Assembly (NCBI GenBank): GCA_018823285.1
Contig: JAHJIQ010000045.1
Location: 1-64,000 of the forward strand
DNA: 64,000 bases
Reading direction: 5' to 3'
Source of the DNA: Pseudomonadota bacterium
GTDB lineage: Bacteria; Desulfobacterota; Desulfobulbia; Desulfobulbales; JAGXFP01
The notes under the pieces were generated by a model. The model was not told the DNA's origin. It saw only the letters and a list, made by a program, of their open reading frames with translations, and made no database searches. Position 1 is the stretch's first letter, and every line of letters begins with the position of its first letter. This document shows positions 16,123-24,674 of this stretch, piece after piece. A program made the translations under genes and the position numbers.

Positions 16123-16941
16123 ATGCGGAATTCACCTGAGTTTTTCGGGGAGTTGATCGGCACCTTTATTTTGGTGTTTTTCGGTTGCGGCTCGGTAGCG
16201 GTAACCGTGCTTTTTTCTGCCCACAACGGTCTTTTTCAGGTTGCCGCCGTCTGGGGCCTGGGGGTGACGCTCGCCATCTACGCCACCCGCCATCTTTCTT
16301 GCGCCCATCTCAATCCGGCGGTCAGTGTTGCCATGGTGTTGGGGCACCGGATGACAGTGCGCAGACTGCCGGTTTATCTGTCGGCGCAGTTCGTCGGCGC
16401 TTTTCTGGCGGCGACCGTGCTCTACACCCTGTTTTCCGGATCAATTGCCGCCTATGAAACCATGCACGGGATCGTGCGGGGAAGTCAGGAGTCCATACAA
16501 ACTGCAATGATGTTCGGCGAATATTATCCGAATCCCGGGGCCGGCGCCAACGCGGTTGTTTCGTACTGGAATGCCTTTGGCGCCGAGGCTGTTGGCACCT
16601 TCATTCTGGTGATGATGATTTTTGCGCTGACCGAGGGCTGCAATGTCGGACGGCCCGATGATGCCTTGGCGCCATTGTTCATCGGCATGACAGTGGCAGC
16701 CATTATCTGCGTGATCGCCCCTCTTACCCAGGCAGGCCTCAATCCGGCCCGGGACTTAGGGCCCCGAATCTTCGCCTGGCTGGCGGGATGGAAAGGTGCG
16801 GCTTTTCCTGATGACCGGTATGGCTTTCTGGTTATTTATGTCGCGGCGCCCATTTTAGGCGGGGCTGCAGCCTCACTGTTATTCGTCCGATTTCTCGAAC
16901 CGATGATGAACAAAAAGAACAGTTGCAATTGTTGTGAATAA
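16123..16941 (+). CDS. aquaglyceroporin (MIP family) with a cysteine-rich C-terminal tail
   Basis: 272 residues with six membrane segments and both pore motifs: NPA at 64-66 (HLNPAVS) and NPA at 207-209 (GLNPARD). The Asp after NPAR marks the glycerol-facilitator side of the family, which also passes arsenite. The tail ends NSCNCCE, three cysteines in four residues, which could bind As(III) or another soft metal. AGAAGGAGAAGAA precedes the ATG. It is followed 24 bases later by arsM. In some bacteria (aqpS-type operons) such a channel exports arsenite made in the cell; that role is inferred here. Confidence 0.9.
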   Translation: MRNSPEFFGELIGTFILVFFGCGSVAVTVLFSAHNGLFQVAAVWGLGVTLAIYATRHLSCAHLNPAVSVAMVLGHRMTVRRLPVYLSAQFVGAFLAATVLYTLFSGSIAAYETMHGIVRGSQESIQTAMMFGEYYPNPGAGANAVVSYWNAFGAEAVGTFILVMMIFALTEGCNVGRPDDALAPLFIGMTVAAIICVIAPLTQAGLNPARDLGPRIFAWLAGWKGAAFPDDRYGFLVIYVAAPILGGAAASLLFVRFLEPMMNKKNSCNCCE

Positions 16942-16965
16942 TTAACTTTTTTTTACAGGAAAACA

Positions 16966-18027
16966 ATGACCACGAATACTCTCGATAAAGACAAACTACG
17001 CGATTATTACGGCAAAATAATCCAGGGCAGCAAAGATCTCCAGACCAGTGTCTGCTGCTGCACCGACGAAAATCTGACGCCTTCAGTTCGAAGGGCGCTC
17101 ACTGAAATCAATGATGAAATCCTGACCAGGTTTTATGGCTGCGGTTCGCCGTTGCCTCCCGCTCTTGCGGGCTGTACCATGCTTGATCTTGGCTGCGGCT
17201 CCGGCCGGGACGCCTTTCTTGCCGCGAAGCTTGTCGGTCCATCAGGGTATGTCATAGGTGTCGACATGACCGAGGAGCAGCTGGAAGTTGCCCGCCGCAA
17301 TATCGATACCCAGATGATCAGGTTTGGCTTTGCCAAACCGAATATTGATTTCAGAAATGGCTATATCGAAGACCTCAAAGCCCTGGATATCGCCGACAAT
17401 TCCGTTGATGTCGTAATTTCCAACTGTGTCATCAACCTCTCGCCTGATAAACGGAGTGTCTTTTCCGAGATTTTCCGGGTCCTGAAACCGGGCGGGGAAC
17501 TCCTCTTTGCCGATGTATTTGCCGGACGAAGGGTGCCGGAACAATTCTATCTCGACCCCGTGTTGCACGGTGAATGCCTGGCCGGAGCGATGTATCGGGA
17601 GGATTTCCGCCGGTTGCTGCGTGACCTGGGCTGTCTCGACTTCCGCAAGACCGCGAGCTGCATGATCGATTTGGGCAATCCCGAGATCGAGGCGAAAATC
17701 GGCATGGTGGATTTCTACTCGGAAACCATTCGGGCCTTTAAGCTGGACAGTCTGGAAGACATCTGCGAGGACTACGGCCAGACCGCGACCTACCACGGCA
17801 CCGTTGCCGATTTTCCCCATTTCTTCGACCTGGACGACCACCACCGGTTTATTACCGGCAAGCCGATGCTTGTTTGTGGAAACACTGCTTCAATGCTGGC
17901 GGAAACCCGTTATGCTCCACACTTCACCGTCATCGGTGATCGAAGCTCACATTTTGGCCCCTTTATCTGTGGATCCGGTTCCGAGAAAGCGGCAGATGAT
18001 GATGGTTGCGGTGGCGCCTGTTGTTGA
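16966..18027 (+). CDS. arsM: arsenite S-adenosylmethionine methyltransferase
   Basis: 353 residues of the ArsM family. The SAM-binding motif is MLDLGCGSGRDAF (~73-85). The As(III)-binding cysteines are visible: C30-C32 near the N-terminus (SVCCCTDEN), C154 (ISNCVINL) and C204 (HGECLAGA). The C-terminus ends DDGCGGACC, a further cysteine tail typical of many ArsM proteins. The enzyme adds methyl groups to arsenite in the cytoplasm, giving methylated, often volatile arsenicals. With the upstream aquaglyceroporin it forms a short arsenic detoxification operon. No arsR is visible nearby. Confidence 0.95.
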   Translation: MTTNTLDKDKLRDYYGKIIQGSKDLQTSVCCCTDENLTPSVRRALTEINDEILTRFYGCGSPLPPALAGCTMLDLGCGSGRDAFLAAKLVGPSGYVIGVDMTEEQLEVARRNIDTQMIRFGFAKPNIDFRNGYIEDLKALDIADNSVDVVISNCVINLSPDKRSVFSEIFRVLKPGGELLFADVFAGRRVPEQFYLDPVLHGECLAGAMYREDFRRLLRDLGCLDFRKTASCMIDLGNPEIEAKIGMVDFYSETIRAFKLDSLEDICEDYGQTATYHGTVADFPHFFDLDDHHRFITGKPMLVCGNTASMLAETRYAPHFTVIGDRSSHFGPFICGSGSEKAADDDGCGGACC

Positions 18028-18050
18028 GCGGTGTCGCTGCCTTTTGCTGA

Positions 18051-18665
18051 TCAGGGCGCAGCAGCGGTTAGTTCTCTCAGGAGTTGCAGCAGGTTTTCAC
18101 CGGTCCGGAAATCCTCGTTCATGCGCACCTTGCCACTTGGATCGATTACCACGGTGGTGGCCATGGTGGCATTAAAGATTCCGGTGACGACCTGGCCGGG
18201 ATCAGCCGCTGCCAGCCAGTTTCCCCCGGCAAATCCCGCGTCCTGCTGGGCCTGAGTGGTGCTGGCCGTGGAGCCGGAAAGGTAATCAATTGCCAGGTAA
18301 ACGACTCTGTTTCCGGTGAATTCGGGCATGATCTGGAACTGGATATGGTCCATATGAGCCGAACAGACCGGACACCACATGGTGAAATAAATCACCACGG
18401 CATCGGCCTCGTTTGCTCCTCCCTGCAGATAATCCGAGAGGGTGAAGGTGTTGTAATCGGTGGTGATCAGGGCAAAATCCGGAGAGGTGTTTCCGGGAAG
18501 TCCACCTGTTTCATCAGTTGCGACCGGACGTTCGTCGTCACCGGAAGGGAAGAGATCATCGGTGGCTCCACCGCAACCGGCGATAAAAATGAGAAACAGG
18601 AGTATGACTCCAAACCGGCACCATTGATTCCGGATAATCCGCCGGGGATTGTTAATAGAAAACAT
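18051..18665 (-). CDS. TlpA/peroxiredoxin-like thioredoxin-fold lipoprotein
   Basis: 204 residues from the ATG at 18665 (GGGAG upstream; the longer frame to 18746 runs into the preceding gene). A signal peptide ends in the lipobox FIAGC with C31, so it is probably anchored to a membrane facing the periplasm. The thioredoxin fold has the redox motif MWCPVC (C98 and C101) and a GxVxxNEDF-type end. It is the last gene of the NosL/lipoprotein/outer-membrane operon and probably reduces cysteines of a partner, for example in copper handling. Its 5' end overlaps the previous gene by 14 bases. It converges with arsM 23 bases away. Confidence 0.85.
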   Translation of the reverse strand: MFSINNPRRIIRNQWCRFGVILLFLIFIAGCGGATDDLFPSGDDERPVATDETGGLPGNTSPDFALITTDYNTFTLSDYLQGGANEADAVVIYFTMWCPVCSAHMDHIQFQIMPEFTGNRVVYLAIDYLSGSTASTTQAQQDAGFAGGNWLAAADPGQVVTGIFNATMATTVVIDPSGKVRMNEDFRTGENLLQLLRELTAAAP

Positions 18666-19656
18666 GCTTGACTCCCAGAGAGAAAATATCCGTGGCCGGG
18701 CAGTTATTGCCCCAATCATCGCTTGGTCGGCTCGTTGTGTATCCAAGGGTCAAGGCCCAGTCGTCGGCAAAGGAAAGAAGGCTTGTGGAGAGACCGACAC
18801 TCCGTTTACGCAGCCCGCTGGTTTCATCCGTGATCCCATTGATGGTTGCTTTATCTTCATGGCGGTCGCTGTAGGTGATGGTCGTGATCAACGTCATCCC
18901 GGTAGTGGCCTCCCAGGGTAGATCCCAGGTGTATCCCACTGCCACCGAACCGTTTCTCGTATTGCCGAGCTGCTTTTTGTAGGGTTCTACATATCGACCG
19001 TACTCCCTGTTTACCTTGCGTTCAAAATGGTGTCCCGTTCCCCCGTTGAGGGTAAAGGTCCAGGGGAAAATACTTTTATCTATCATGATATTCAAGTCAG
19101 CCCGGTAAAACCCTCTCCCGGTGATATCGAAGCTGTTGTCCACATCATCATATGGAGAAACCCCGGTCGGAATCAATAAACCTGTACCGATGTATATCGA
19201 TGGGGTCAGGTCTTTGAGCCTTGATATTTTAGTGACGCAACTGGGAGACTTGAAAGTTTCGTAGGTGACTGCAACGCTCGCATCTCCCATGCCTTCAGTG
19301 GTTGAATCGACAGCCGAATATCTGTTGCGGTTCCATACATAAGGCAGATTCAGTGACCCCTGCCAATCGGCACCGAGCCGTTGGGCCAGGGCAAGGGATA
19401 CCCGATACTGGGAGAGGTCTGAGTCCGGAGGATCCGGACGCCAGTCGCTCTTCAGATCGTAGTAGCCGTCATACTTTTCCCAGGCGGTATCCATGGAAAC
19501 AGCGGAGATGGCGGTCTTGGGGAGAATCAGCGAGCCGCCTCCTCCCCCGCCGCAACAGGATCCGGCCCGGCTCCCGGTCGGCATTGCCAGAACGATGCCG
19601 ACCAGGGCAAGGGTGGTGATCTGTTTGATTGATGTGGAAAGAAACTGCATGATCAT
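18652..19656 (-). CDS. predicted outer-membrane beta-barrel protein with a CC-poly-Gly N-terminus
   Basis: 334 residues. The signal peptide ends near GSRA, and the mature protein starts GSCCGGGGGG. The rest alternates polar and aromatic residues in strands (YRVSLALAQRLG, YIGTGLLIPTG, SVAVGYTWDLPW) and ends in Phe-Tyr, as expected for an outer-membrane barrel of the transporter/porin type. The start ATG overlaps the stop of the upstream lipoprotein gene (ATGA). A second Met at position 3 is possible. Function is unknown; the operon suggests copper or another soft metal. Confidence 0.8.
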   Translation of the reverse strand: MIMQFLSTSIKQITTLALVGIVLAMPTGSRAGSCCGGGGGGSLILPKTAISAVSMDTAWEKYDGYYDLKSDWRPDPPDSDLSQYRVSLALAQRLGADWQGSLNLPYVWNRNRYSAVDSTTEGMGDASVAVTYETFKSPSCVTKISRLKDLTPSIYIGTGLLIPTGVSPYDDVDNSFDITGRGFYRADLNIMIDKSIFPWTFTLNGGTGHHFERKVNREYGRYVEPYKKQLGNTRNGSVAVGYTWDLPWEATTGMTLITTITYSDRHEDKATINGITDETSGLRKRSVGLSTSLLSFADDWALTLGYTTSRPSDDWGNNCPATDIFSLGVKHVFY

Positions 19657-21209
19657 GGTGTTACCGTGAAAGTGGCCGGATTTCCGGCCACAGTGCCATC
19701 AGTGGTTTTCTCAACACCATTCACTGTCAGCCGGACCAGAATGTCGTTGCTCTGTCCATCAACCAGTCCTGTCAAAGCCGAAATGCTCCAATGACCGGTG
19801 GCATCATCAGTCATTGTTCTCCAGTTTAAGCCACCATCGGTTGAAACCTCGACAGCAACAGAGTTTACCGTCCAGATTGTTCCGTTTTCGTCATGCAGAT
19901 CCAGGCCAAGTGCAAGGGCCGGATGGGTCATCATGTTCTGGTCGCGGGTGGCAATAAATAATCCCAGCGTGTGATTGCCGGTTGTCCCAGACAGGCTGTC
20001 CTTGAAAAGGTAATAGCTGCGTACCTGCTGATTGCCCATGATACTGATCTTGTCGTTGGCATCCTTGAGAGTGGCTCTGGTGGTATCGCCCATGGCCATA
20101 CCCACTGTTGGGTAGAAGGTGGCGGTTTCACCATTAACGGTGATATCGAGTGACCAGTAACCGGCCGACATGCCATTCATCATTGAGGCCATCAGGTAAT
20201 AAAGAGTTCCCTGGTAAATTCCACTTCCCTGTTCTGTGACTCCGTCCACAGGAGTTCCATGTCTCATGGTTGCCATTTCCATTGTCGCCTTGATGGTTGG
20301 CGTTTCCCCGATAACAGGAGTGCCGTTAAGATCGGTGATCAGGAACTTGAACACGGTCTTGCCCTGCATGGCCCCCATCATCATGGGCTGATATTCGATC
20401 CGGTATGTAGCGGTTTCGGCGACTTTAGCGAAGGGGAGAGTGCCGAGTTTGTTGGCCGTAAGTCCCATGGCACTGCCCTGGGCGATCAGGCTGGCACCGA
20501 ACCGGTTACATGTATCTTTGGGGAGGGTCATGACAACAGGCCCGACTCCGTCGAGGGTTGAATCGGCAGCCAGATCCTCAATTATGGCAGAGAGCATTGC
20601 AAACTGCTGTCCCGGTGTCAGGCCGAGTTTTTTGGTGAGCCAACTGAAAGCCGCTGCCCGCAGCCCGGCGAGATTTTCGTCGTCGGTACCGGCGCCGTTA
20701 ACATTGGGTGCAATACCGGAAGCCGGCGTATAGCCGAAAGCGCCGGCAAAGGCTGCTTCTGCCGCTGCTCTGGTGAGACCTGCTTCGATCAGGCCGTGGA
20801 TGACAGTCGTGCCGGGGGTGAGGATGGCTGAAGCGTTTGCGCTCAGGGTGCCGGCGCTAAACCGACCGCTTAAGGTTGCGGCTGTGGTAGTGTTGCCGGT
20901 AGCTTCATCGGTATATGTTCCTCCCGTGCACTGAAAAACAAGCTCCTCAGCGAGTCGGGTGTTGGGGACCATAACGGTGAACGCCCCGGAGTTTGAAGTT
21001 ACGGGTCCGGCCACCCGGTTACCGGTGGTATCGTGAACGGTGAGCTCGCACCCGTTGACGGGTCCGGCGACTACCGAGCCTGAGATGGAAGTTGAAGTGG
21101 ATGGTGCTGCTGCGCTATCGGAACTTCCGCCGCCACAACCGGTCAGCATCATCCCGGCCATGGTCATGGACAGTGCGAGCAGGCTTGATCTCCAAAATGA
21201 AACATTCAT
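19653..21209 (-). CDS. large lipoprotein with Met-rich, YtkA/FixH-like segments
   Basis: 518 residues. It has a signal peptide with the lipobox MLTGC followed by GGGSSDSAAAPSTSTS. Residues ~40-130 look like a carboxypeptidase-regulatory or Big-type beta-sandwich (SGSVVAGPVNGCELTVHD). Around 270-370 is a YtkA/FixH-like beta domain (VIGETPTIKATMEMATMRHG, GYWSLDITVNG) with Met-rich patches such as PMMMGAMQG and MASMMNGMSAG, which could bind Cu(I). The C-terminal part is another beta-sandwich (VEVSTDGGLNWRTM). AAAGGAGAAAAAT precedes the ATG. The domain reading is approximate; a copper role is inferred from NosL next door. Confidence 0.8.
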   Translation of the reverse strand: MNVSFWRSSLLALSMTMAGMMLTGCGGGSSDSAAAPSTSTSISGSVVAGPVNGCELTVHDTTGNRVAGPVTSNSGAFTVMVPNTRLAEELVFQCTGGTYTDEATGNTTTAATLSGRFSAGTLSANASAILTPGTTVIHGLIEAGLTRAAAEAAFAGAFGYTPASGIAPNVNGAGTDDENLAGLRAAAFSWLTKKLGLTPGQQFAMLSAIIEDLAADSTLDGVGPVVMTLPKDTCNRFGASLIAQGSAMGLTANKLGTLPFAKVAETATYRIEYQPMMMGAMQGKTVFKFLITDLNGTPVIGETPTIKATMEMATMRHGTPVDGVTEQGSGIYQGTLYYLMASMMNGMSAGYWSLDITVNGETATFYPTVGMAMGDTTRATLKDANDKISIMGNQQVRSYYLFKDSLSGTTGNHTLGLFIATRDQNMMTHPALALGLDLHDENGTIWTVNSVAVEVSTDGGLNWRTMTDDATGHWSISALTGLVDGQSNDILVRLTVNGVEKTTDGTVAGNPATFTVTP

Positions 21210-21312
21210 ATTTTTCTCCTTTGAAATTATTTGCAGGTTGAATACGCAGAACGAAACTTTCCCGGATAGTGGAACGTGTTTCGATATCTGAGAGTGGGGT
21301 TAACTCATCGGT

Positions 21313-21840
21313 TCAAAGCTCTTCACTTGCCCGGGCCAGGACCTCGGCAAAGTTCATAACTGATCCGCCATACTTGTTGGCAAAATCGGTGGCGGATTTT
21401 TCTGTGCGAAAGGCAATCTTGGAGACTGCGGTCATGGTACCGACTGCCGTTGAACCTACCAGGTAAAAGGCCTGATCGGCTTCGAGCATGGTCTCCGGTT
21501 CCAGATAAAGGGCAACTTTCACGTTTTTGGCCGATTCCTTGTGCTGCCGGGCGAGATCGGCGACACAGTGGATTGAGCAGGTATGATATTCGCCTGAAGA
21601 AAGGGTGAATGAATGGCGGGTCCTGGCCCACATATTGAGTTTCATCCCGCAATTTACACAGCGTAGATGTCTGGTATAGACGTGGGGTTTGACAACGGGG
21701 TGATCAATTTCCGGACGGGGCGCTGATCCGGCTCGAAGCAAGATCGGCACTGCCAGAAAAAGGACGATCAGTGTGATGATCGCAACTCTTTTGCCATCAT
21801 TTGCTTTCCGGGTGGTGTGCTTTGAATTTATATCTGCCAT
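21313..21840 (-). CDS. NosL-family protein (membrane-anchored, copper-binding type)
   Basis: 175 residues from the ATG at 21840 (CGGAGAGTT upstream). A single N-terminal membrane segment (VAIITLIVLFLAVPILL) is followed by the NosL-like core: LRCVNCGMKLNM with C61 and C64, and EYHTCSIHCVADLA with C88 and C92. NosL delivers Cu(I) for nitrous-oxide reductase assembly, but related proteins occur without nosZ, and none is visible here. It is the first gene of a four-gene minus-strand operon with the lipoprotein, barrel and TlpA-like genes. A general periplasmic copper role is inferred. Confidence 0.85.
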   Translation of the reverse strand: MADINSKHTTRKANDGKRVAIITLIVLFLAVPILLRAGSAPRPEIDHPVVKPHVYTRHLRCVNCGMKLNMWARTRHSFTLSSGEYHTCSIHCVADLARQHKESAKNVKVALYLEPETMLEADQAFYLVGSTAVGTMTAVSKIAFRTEKSATDFANKYGGSVMNFAEVLARASEEL

Positions 21841-22182
21841 AACTCTCCGTTTGTCTGGAATGATCCTGTACTCCTGTTTCGGTGTTCGAAACAAGCGAGC
21901 GTTCTGCTACAATGTGGCAGTCAAGCTACTCAAGCAGTTTTAAGGATGCAATGTGGCAAATTGTCGCACCTGTCCTTTGTCGTTGATTGTTTGTAAAAAA
22001 AGAAAAATTGGAGCCGGAAATTTTATGAGAACCCTCTAAATGTGAAGTCCTGAAATGGATCTGTCCGGGCGATAATTTTCCGAACTGGCAAAACAAGGGA
22101 TACTCTGTTCGGCTCTTCTTCGATTGGGAGCAACTTATCGCTTTGCAGGTGATTTTCTTCGCTGGAAATCACATGTTTTCAC
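21841..22182. other. divergent intergenic region between the NosL operon and the cobalamin operon
   Basis: 342 bases without a gene. The direct repeat CAATGTGGCA occurs at 21910-21919 and 21949-21958, 39 bases apart, upstream of the NosL gene, and could bind a regulator of the minus-strand operon. The rest has no clear ORF. The promoter for the cobalamin operon lies at its right edge. Confidence 0.45.
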
Positions 22183-22211
22183 TTGACCGGAGACCCGTTG
22201 TTGATTAGAAA
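22183..22211 (+). promoter_or_regulatory. sigma70-like promoter of the cobalamin uptake operon
   Basis: TTGACC (22183-22188), a 17-base spacer, then TAGAAA (22206-22211). The predicted start falls just before the 5' end of the cobalamin riboswitch, which supports the assignment. Confidence 0.6.
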
Positions 22212-22220
22212 AACAACTTT

Positions 22221-22369
22221 CAGGCGCTCATCAGAGCTTAAAAGGGAACCCGGTGTAAATCCGGGGCGGGCCCGCCGCTGTAACCGGGGACTGAAACCAT
22301 TTTGCCACTGTCTGTTAAGGACGGGAAGGCTGGTGGAGGGATGATCCGGGAGTCAGAAGACCTGCCTTG
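22221..22369 (+). promoter_or_regulatory. cobalamin (AdoCbl) riboswitch
   Basis: The conserved core of the B12 element is present in order: AAAAGGGAACCCGGTGTAAA, CGGGCCCGCCGCTGTAACC, the B12-box half GCCACTG, GGGAAGGC, and the 3' segment GATCCGGGAGTCAGAAGACC followed by TGCC. AGGC near 22222 can close P1 with GCCT near 22365. It should sense adenosylcobalamin and switch off the downstream btuB and transport genes when B12 is plentiful. Confidence 0.95.
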
Positions 22370-22431
22370 AAAAATGGTGATGTATCCCCGTGGACAAGGG
22401 ATATATCGACTGATCTTGCGGATAAATTGGG

Positions 22432-22471
22432 AATCCCCGGATCGATTAATTTCGGTCCGGGGATTTTTTTT
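22432..22471 (+). terminator. riboswitch-controlled terminator before btuB
   Basis: A 10-bp perfect stem, AATCCCCGGA (22432-22441) with TCCGGGGATT (22456-22465), is followed by eight T residues. It lies between the riboswitch and the btuB start, so B12 binding probably promotes termination here. Confidence 0.85.
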
Positions 22472-22511
22472 GCCTCGGGCCTGGGAATCGAATGATTTTT
22501 TGAGGTGAAAA

Positions 22512-24674
22512 ATGAGGTTCAGTGAAGAGGTGCAGTCAAAATTGACCATCCTGAAAGTAAAAGAGTGGGAGACCTTTCAGGTGGTTCTCCGTTCATTGCG
22601 GCGTTTTGCCCGGAAAGTAACAACGAAGAAAGCGGAAGATGTTGAAGTCTCTGAAAAAATTGTTCTGGTAGCATTTCTTGCCGCGATGATTTTGTCATTC
22701 TCCGGGAATTCATCCGCAGGTGAGACAGGCGCTGAGGCAGTTGCGGTGATGGACGAGGTGGTGGTGACCGCCACCAAGACCGAGGAGAAACGGAAGGATA
22801 TTGCCAGCAGTGTGGTGGTCAAGGATGCGGTTGATATCGAAGAGGCTCCGGCGGAATCCCTAGGGGGGTTGCTGGCCAATGAGCCGGGTATTGACTGGCG
22901 GACTTACGGGAATTATGGCGGAGCTTCCCAGGAGATTCAGATTCGCGGCATGGATGGCAAAGGAACCATGCTGGTGATGGACGGGGTGGTTTTGAATTCA
23001 CCCTCTTTGGGAGTGGCCGATGTTAGCCAGATCCCCCTGAACACCATTGAGCGGGTCGAGGTAGTCAAGGGGCCTGGGTCTTTGCTGTACGGGTCTGGGG
23101 CCATGGGCGGCACTGTTAACATCATCAGTAAGAAACCGAAACGGGACCAGCCTGTAACTAAGGTTGAGGCTGGATATGGAACAGAATCGGCGTACCATCT
23201 GGCGGCAGAGACCGGGCGTTTCGCCACCGAGGATTTCGGATATTACTTGACAGTAAATCGCAAGGAAACGGATGGTTTTCGGGAGAACAGTGATCTTGAA
23301 CATAATGATATAGGTTTGAACCTGCTGTTCGATAAAGGGGATTCGTTTGGTGTTGATTTTAATTTCGGCTATGTCGACCGGGAATACGGAATGCCGGGAG
23401 TTGAGCCGCCGGCCGGCATTACCCCTTATTACCTCGCCAATGGGCAGCTTCTCTACAACGGGGAGTCTGCGTCTTTACTGGATCGCCACGAAGAGGAAAA
23501 TCGCCATAGCTCCATCGTTATGAAAGGAACTGCCTCCGACTCGTTGGACTGGCGGGTCAAGGGTGACTGTGCGGTTTTGCGGAGTAGTAATTACGAGCGT
23601 TACAGTTCCGGTGGTTCGGAGTCGACCATAACAAACACGATACGAGGAATGGAGGGGAATCTTGACCTGCACCCTTTCTCGCAGGTTGGTATGGTACTGG
23701 GCAGCGAGTACCGCAATTTTGATTACGAAAATGAACAAACATCTCTCGATGCTGATGGTAATCCCACCGGTTCCGGTATAGTCGATGAAGAACACCGGAT
23801 ATTTACACAGGGAAGTTTTGCCGAGTTGAACCTGCGTCCGATAAAACAGGTGCGGCTCTTCGTGGGCTATCGTTATGAGACCAATTCCAAATTCGGTCAT
23901 GAGGATGTGAGTCGTTACGGTTTAGTGGTGAATCCTTTGCCGATGACTGCGGTTAAGGTCAGCCATGGTCAGCATTTCAAGGCGCCGACTATGAATGATC
24001 TCTTCTGGCCGGATCAATGGGGGATGAGAGGCAATCCCGATCTTAAACCGGAGACTGGCTGGTATAGTGATATAACGGTTGAGCAGAGCCTGCTGGCCGG
24101 GAAGTTTTTTGCGTCTTTATCTCATTTCAAATGGGACGTGGCTGACAAGATCAGCTGGTATTATGATCCGGCCACTTTTTACTACAGTCCGGCAAATCTT
24201 GACAGCTACAAAGCTTCGGGCTGGGAAGCAGGGACTAAAATTGGTCCCTATCGTTCCCTGCTGGTCGATCTTTCTCTGACCCTGCTTGATGCGGAGGAAG
24301 AGCTGTCTCCAGGTGCGATAAGAGCAGCGCGCTATACACCGGAAACCCAGTTCAAGGCAGGCCTGACTCATTATGCTGATTTTGGCCTGACTTCATCGGT
24401 CGTCGCTCGCTACACCGGTGCCCGCCCCGGTTATTACGCTGGCAAAACGAATCTCGAGGCCCAGATCGAACTGGAGTCCTACTGGACTGTTGATCTTAAG
24501 ATGCAACAGGAACTGAAGGATCATTGGCGCGTCTCCTTGCTGGCCACTAACCTGCTGGACGAGGAATATGATACCTATATTTCCACTTTCTACTATCCTG
24601 ATTTCACCTCTGCTCAGCAACCCTACCCAGGTGCCGGGCGGACAGTATTTGCTTCGGTTGCCTACGAGTTTTAA
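22512..24674 (+). CDS. btuB: TonB-dependent outer-membrane cobalamin receptor
   Basis: 720 residues as read from ATG 22512 (GAGGTGAAAA upstream). The TonB box is MDEVVVTATKTEE (~80-92), the plug domain follows (SQEIQIRGMDGKGTMLVMDG, VEVVKGPGSLLYGSGAMGG), then a 22-strand-type barrel ending in Phe. It imports cobalamin across the outer membrane using ExbB-ExbD-TonB energy. The riboswitch makes B12 the likely ligand. The signal peptide starts only near residue 50, preceded by a 45-residue charged stretch. In the +1 frame at 22639 an ATG begins MLKSLKK, and would join the real signal peptide if the A6 run at 22654-22659 had one more A. The true start may therefore be 22639 with a frameshift or sequence error. 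Confidence 0.9.
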   Translation: MRFSEEVQSKLTILKVKEWETFQVVLRSLRRFARKVTTKKAEDVEVSEKIVLVAFLAAMILSFSGNSSAGETGAEAVAVMDEVVVTATKTEEKRKDIASSVVVKDAVDIEEAPAESLGGLLANEPGIDWRTYGNYGGASQEIQIRGMDGKGTMLVMDGVVLNSPSLGVADVSQIPLNTIERVEVVKGPGSLLYGSGAMGGTVNIISKKPKRDQPVTKVEAGYGTESAYHLAAETGRFATEDFGYYLTVNRKETDGFRENSDLEHNDIGLNLLFDKGDSFGVDFNFGYVDREYGMPGVEPPAGITPYYLANGQLLYNGESASLLDRHEEENRHSSIVMKGTASDSLDWRVKGDCAVLRSSNYERYSSGGSESTITNTIRGMEGNLDLHPFSQVGMVLGSEYRNFDYENEQTSLDADGNPTGSGIVDEEHRIFTQGSFAELNLRPIKQVRLFVGYRYETNSKFGHEDVSRYGLVVNPLPMTAVKVSHGQHFKAPTMNDLFWPDQWGMRGNPDLKPETGWYSDITVEQSLLAGKFFASLSHFKWDVADKISWYYDPATFYYSPANLDSYKASGWEAGTKIGPYRSLLVDLSLTLLDAEEELSPGAIRAARYTPETQFKAGLTHYADFGLTSSVVARYTGARPGYYAGKTNLEAQIELESYWTVDLKMQQELKDHWRVSLLATNLLDEEYDTYISTFYYPDFTSAQQPYPGAGRTVFASVAYEF

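Noticed and set aside
22238..22549. Minus-strand ORF across the B12 leader
   Set aside because: It overlaps a clear cobalamin riboswitch and terminator on the plus strand.
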